Assembly: GCF_040802235.1 (NCBI RefSeq)
Contig: NC_133167.1
Span: forward strand, 95,776,001-95,840,000
DNA length: 64,000 nucleotides
Direction of reading: 5' to 3'
DNA from: Manis javanica
Taxonomy: Eukaryota > Chordata > Mammalia > Pholidota > Manidae
Both the position numbers and the translations under genes were made by a program. This document shows, one piece after another, positions 60,746 through 64,000 of the stretch (its first letter is position 1; each line of letters opens with the position of its first letter). Below the pieces are notes generated by a model that saw only the letters and a program-made list of their open reading frames with translations, was not told the origin of the DNA and did no database searches.

Positions 60746-62549
60746 AAGGAGTATTGACCTCTCTCACATTTTGATGGGAGGAATGGCTAAAAGAAGGGGA
60801 TGCGTACAGGTAAACTGTTTACTTGTTAAGGCAGAGACCTCTATTTTCTCTATGAAATGGGAGGAATAGGCTGGTAAGACTGGGACAGTGCATATCATTT
60901 TAAATGGCTAGAATGGGTAGTGGATGATTTATCTAGAATTGTCTATGTTAAATAGCTAGAATAAGTGATTTTACTCAGAAAACAGAAGCATTGCTAAATC
61001 ACAGGAAGGGCCATTTAATCTGGGAAATCATCTGTTTAATACAATCCTTATTTGATTTTCTTCTTTTCCTCTGCTCAGCTCAGAAGGAGAGCTAGAGGGA
61101 CAAGAAAAGTAAATTGGATTAATCCGGGGTTAGAGGTTTTCAGGTGGGTGAGATAGAAAGAATGGAAAGGAGAGATGAAGATAGGCTATGGAGTGAATGA
61201 TGTGAAAAATACAGACAGATCTGATAGGGGAGCAAAGGTGCTCATGGGAGTGGAGGGGTAGGTGTGTTGTGGGGGGAACAAGAATGAGAGAACTGGAAGA
61301 ATAGGTTTTTGTTAGTAGTAGCTTGAATCAGTTTATTGTTTCAGAGATGAGAGACCCTGGTGGGTGGCTGACGTGAAGTTGAGGTTCATTACTGGCAATG
61401 ATGAGGGTAAGTGCTGAAAGGCTGGGGTGTAAGATGGTTTAGTGGACTCCGTTCAATACACAGAGTGACAGGAGAAGACAGGGTAGTGACCCTGGAGTTC
61501 ATTAGATGAGCAAGCTGGAGGATGTTCTGCTCTGAAGGTATGGTTCACTAGCATCAGGAGTTGAACGTGAGGATACAGAACTACAGCTCACTCTTTCCTT
61601 GTCCCTGAGTGGAAGTGAGGAGAAAGAACGGTTTCCATTTTAGTAGCTCTGAAGGTTCTAGCAAAGAGTTTAAGGGAGCTTTCATCACAGATACAGAGCT
61701 GTAAGGAATTAGTTGTGATTTTGGAAATTTCACCTAAGCTTTTCTTAGGAGACAGTATTGCAATCCGAAAATGAGAAATTGTTAGGCAGTTAACGGTAAC
61801 CTTCATTTCTTTTGTATCTTCCTTTCAGTGACTCAAACGTTATGACATTTTTATGGGTCAGATAAACTTTCTCGTATTTGTAGTATTTCACAGATGTATG
61901 GCATATTGCTTCTGTTTAAATGATTTTGTGGAAATTTGGCGACATTTGCTCTTTAGCAAATTGCAGCCCTTTATTTAGCAGCATCAACTTTAGCTAAATT
62001 TCTTAGACTGCTTTAGGTGTGGATCACTTTATGAGCCATAAGCCAACATGAATTCATAATTATTCATAGTTCTCTGATTAAAAATATATTAATTATGTGT
62101 GATTTTTGGATATAAATGACCACAACCAGTAATAAATACAAGTAAGAATCAATTTTTAAGTAAGCTTTCATACCTAAGAAGGAAATGGAAGAACAGCAGC
62201 AGTAACAACCAGGTAGCAGTCTCAGGCTTCAGAGATCTTGGAGATAAAGTCTCTTAATAGCATTTTCTTATAATCAGGGCTGTCATTACAGAATTACTGC
62301 ATGAGGCTAAATACTTCAGTGATTTACCAACCACCATTGATTGTCTCATGGTTTTCTTCTGACATGTTATCATTTGAAGATTGTATAAAAAATGTCCTGT
62401 TCTGGAATAATTTTATCTCTTAGAAAGTGTGGGGTAGCTAGTAACTGCTTTGCAATTTATCTTTCTATCACTCTTGTCTCCTCCTCTGAAGCTGAATAAT
62501 CCCCTATAATCATTAAGAAACAATATAAATACAAAGGTGGTTTGTGAGT
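60746..62549. other. Unassigned intronic DNA
   Basis: The left third is purine-rich and may continue old repeat sequence. No exon recognised. The minus frame at 61588-61806 is unsupported. Confidence 0.4.
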
Positions 62550-63160
62550 ATATTAGTTTTCAATTGATTCATAACAAAATACTGCAAATTTAGTGACTTA
62601 AAATAACGCTTGTTTTTTATCTCATAGTTTCTGGAGGCCGCAAGTCTGGGCACGGCATAGCTAGGTTCTCTATGCAGGGTCTCCCAGGGCTGCAGGCTGC
62701 TGCCATCTGGATCTCTAGGTCCTCTTCCCAGCTCATTCAGTTGGCAGGATTCAACCCCTGCCTATTGTAGGTTTGAGTTTCTGATTTTCTTGCTGGCGAT
62801 GCCCTGGCAAGTCTGTGAGACTACCCTCAGGTCCTAGCCATGTGGCTCCTCCACAGGCTGTTCAAAACATGGCTGTTTGCTTTCCTCCAGGCCAGAAGGG
62901 CTGCCCCTCTAACACATCCCCGTCTTCTAAAATGCTCACCTGGGTAGGTCAGGCCCACCCAGTATAATCTCCCTTTTGAGTATGTCAGAACTGATTAGGG
63001 ACTTTGTATCTGCAAATCTTTGTCTTCTAAGAACATCATTATGGGAGTACTATTCCAATCCATTCACAGGTATTGTCTAGACTCAAGGGGAGGGAATTAT
63101 AAAGGGCATGGGTCATTGGGGATTATTTTAGAGTTCTGTCTACTAAAGCGGTTGAGGGGG
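62550..63160 (+). repeat. Ancient interspersed repeat, relative of 20.6 kb
   Basis: It opens 'tattagttttcaattgatt' and 'ataacaaaatactgcaaat', then 'tagtgacttaaaataacgc', 'ctcatagtttctggaggcc', and ends 'gagttctgtctactaa'. This is the common mammalian repeat order also seen, shorter, at 20600-21020. Confidence 0.65.
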
Positions 63161-64000
63161 TGGCAAGCTTGTACTTCTAGAATTTAATACACTTTTAAAT
63201 GTTGGCTTAAATAAATCAACATGGGTATGGTATGACAGTCAGTGTATATATAGGACATTATTTTATGTAAGATATTTAGCAATGACTATAAAAGTGAAGT
63301 GGTAATATGTATGTATGTCAGTCAGGTTTCAGTCAGATAAATAAAACCAAAAGAAAATGCACATGATGTATATATGTACATATCTGAATTTGTTATAAGG
63401 ATTTGACCTTATGCAATAGTGGGGGCTGCATAAAGTAGTCTCTGCAGGGATATTATTTGCACGTTTGATGCTGGGGCTCTGGTCCAAGGGCAGGTGGGAA
63501 GAGAATATGGCTGTAAGGTGGGGTGTGGAAGACAAGAACAAGCTGTAACCCGTGAGAGTGGAGTGAAACCATTCTCAGCATGAATGGATTTAAGGCTTAT
63601 AGTTCTGAAATTGCATAGCATTGAGAAAATAGTTTACAAAATAAGTAGTTGGAAATGATAAGAATTATTTTAAATAACTCATTTATTTTGTATTGGCAGG
63701 ATACCAGTTAAACTTATAAGTTTGGAAGACTAATAGTTTCTTTTTAACAGGGGCAGCTAACAATTAAAATTTAAAATTAGAAATTGTCAGTCTGTCTAAA
63801 ACTTATTTGTTAGGTGAAATATAATTTTTAAATGCATTTTCCTACATGAAGAAATTTATAGAATTGTTCCCCTCCCCACCCATCGCATTATAGGATAAAA
63901 CAGCATTCTATCAGATATATACTTGCAGTTGCAAAAGAGAAAAATGATTTATTTAGAGTATTAAGTTCAGGTGTGTTTTATTTTTATGGTTGAAATTTCA
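63161..64000. other. Unassigned intronic DNA to the window end
   Basis: No exon or repeat recognised. The overlapping minus frames (63329-63621) are unsupported. Confidence 0.45.

Overview
The window is a piece of a placental-mammal nuclear genome. It is AT-rich and intron/intergene-like, with one CpG island and many ancient repeats (MIR, L2, old L1, LTRs). I see no CAN-type tRNA-Lys SINE, Alu, B1/B2, Bov-tA/BovB or ERE SINE in 64 kb. The young L1 3' ends look like those of laurasiatherians. L1-rich DNA without a lineage SINE fits a pangolin (Pholidota) best; that is an inference, not a demonstration.

The only host gene I can support is TUSC3 (N33). Its first coding exon is at 39788-39925 on the + strand, inside a CpG island at about 39440-40070. 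Positions 1 to about 39400 are upstream intergenic DNA; in human the next gene upstream of TUSC3 is SGCZ. Positions 39926-64000 are the start of TUSC3 intron 1. Later exons lie beyond the window.

The most unusual object is in intron 1, antisense to TUSC3, at about 47.8-56.5 kb. Read on the minus strand it runs: a full-length L1 (5' end at 56536, GC-rich 5'UTR, open ORF1, damaged ORF2, 3'UTR); a 680-bp purine/pyrimidine microsatellite where the L1 poly(A) should be; a retroviral segment (Pol integrase C-terminus, Env transmembrane subunit without its surface subunit, polypurine tract, U3-R of an LTR with AATAAA); and a poly(A). The whole 8.7 kb is flanked by CATTACCAATATCT on the left and the same 14 bases, interrupted by 5 bp, on the right. 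I interpret it as one L1-mediated insertion in which the L1 carries an ERV-derived 3' tail, either by read-through 3' transduction or by template switching. A second, 5'-truncated copy of the same tail (5864-6669) has its own 16-bp target-site duplication, so this ERV tail has been mobilised by L1 more than once.

Other mobile DNA includes two minus-strand solo LTRs (11861-12387; 31984-32523, the latter with a 5-bp duplication), a pair of diverged copies of another LTR family (about 35.05 and 47.35 kb), three short 5'-truncated L1 3' ends (22.5, 23.4 and 47.5 kb) with target-site duplications, an MLT1-like LTR (45.3 kb), and older L1, L2 and MIR fragments. Nearly all other open reading frames are chance frames or frames antisense to these repeats.
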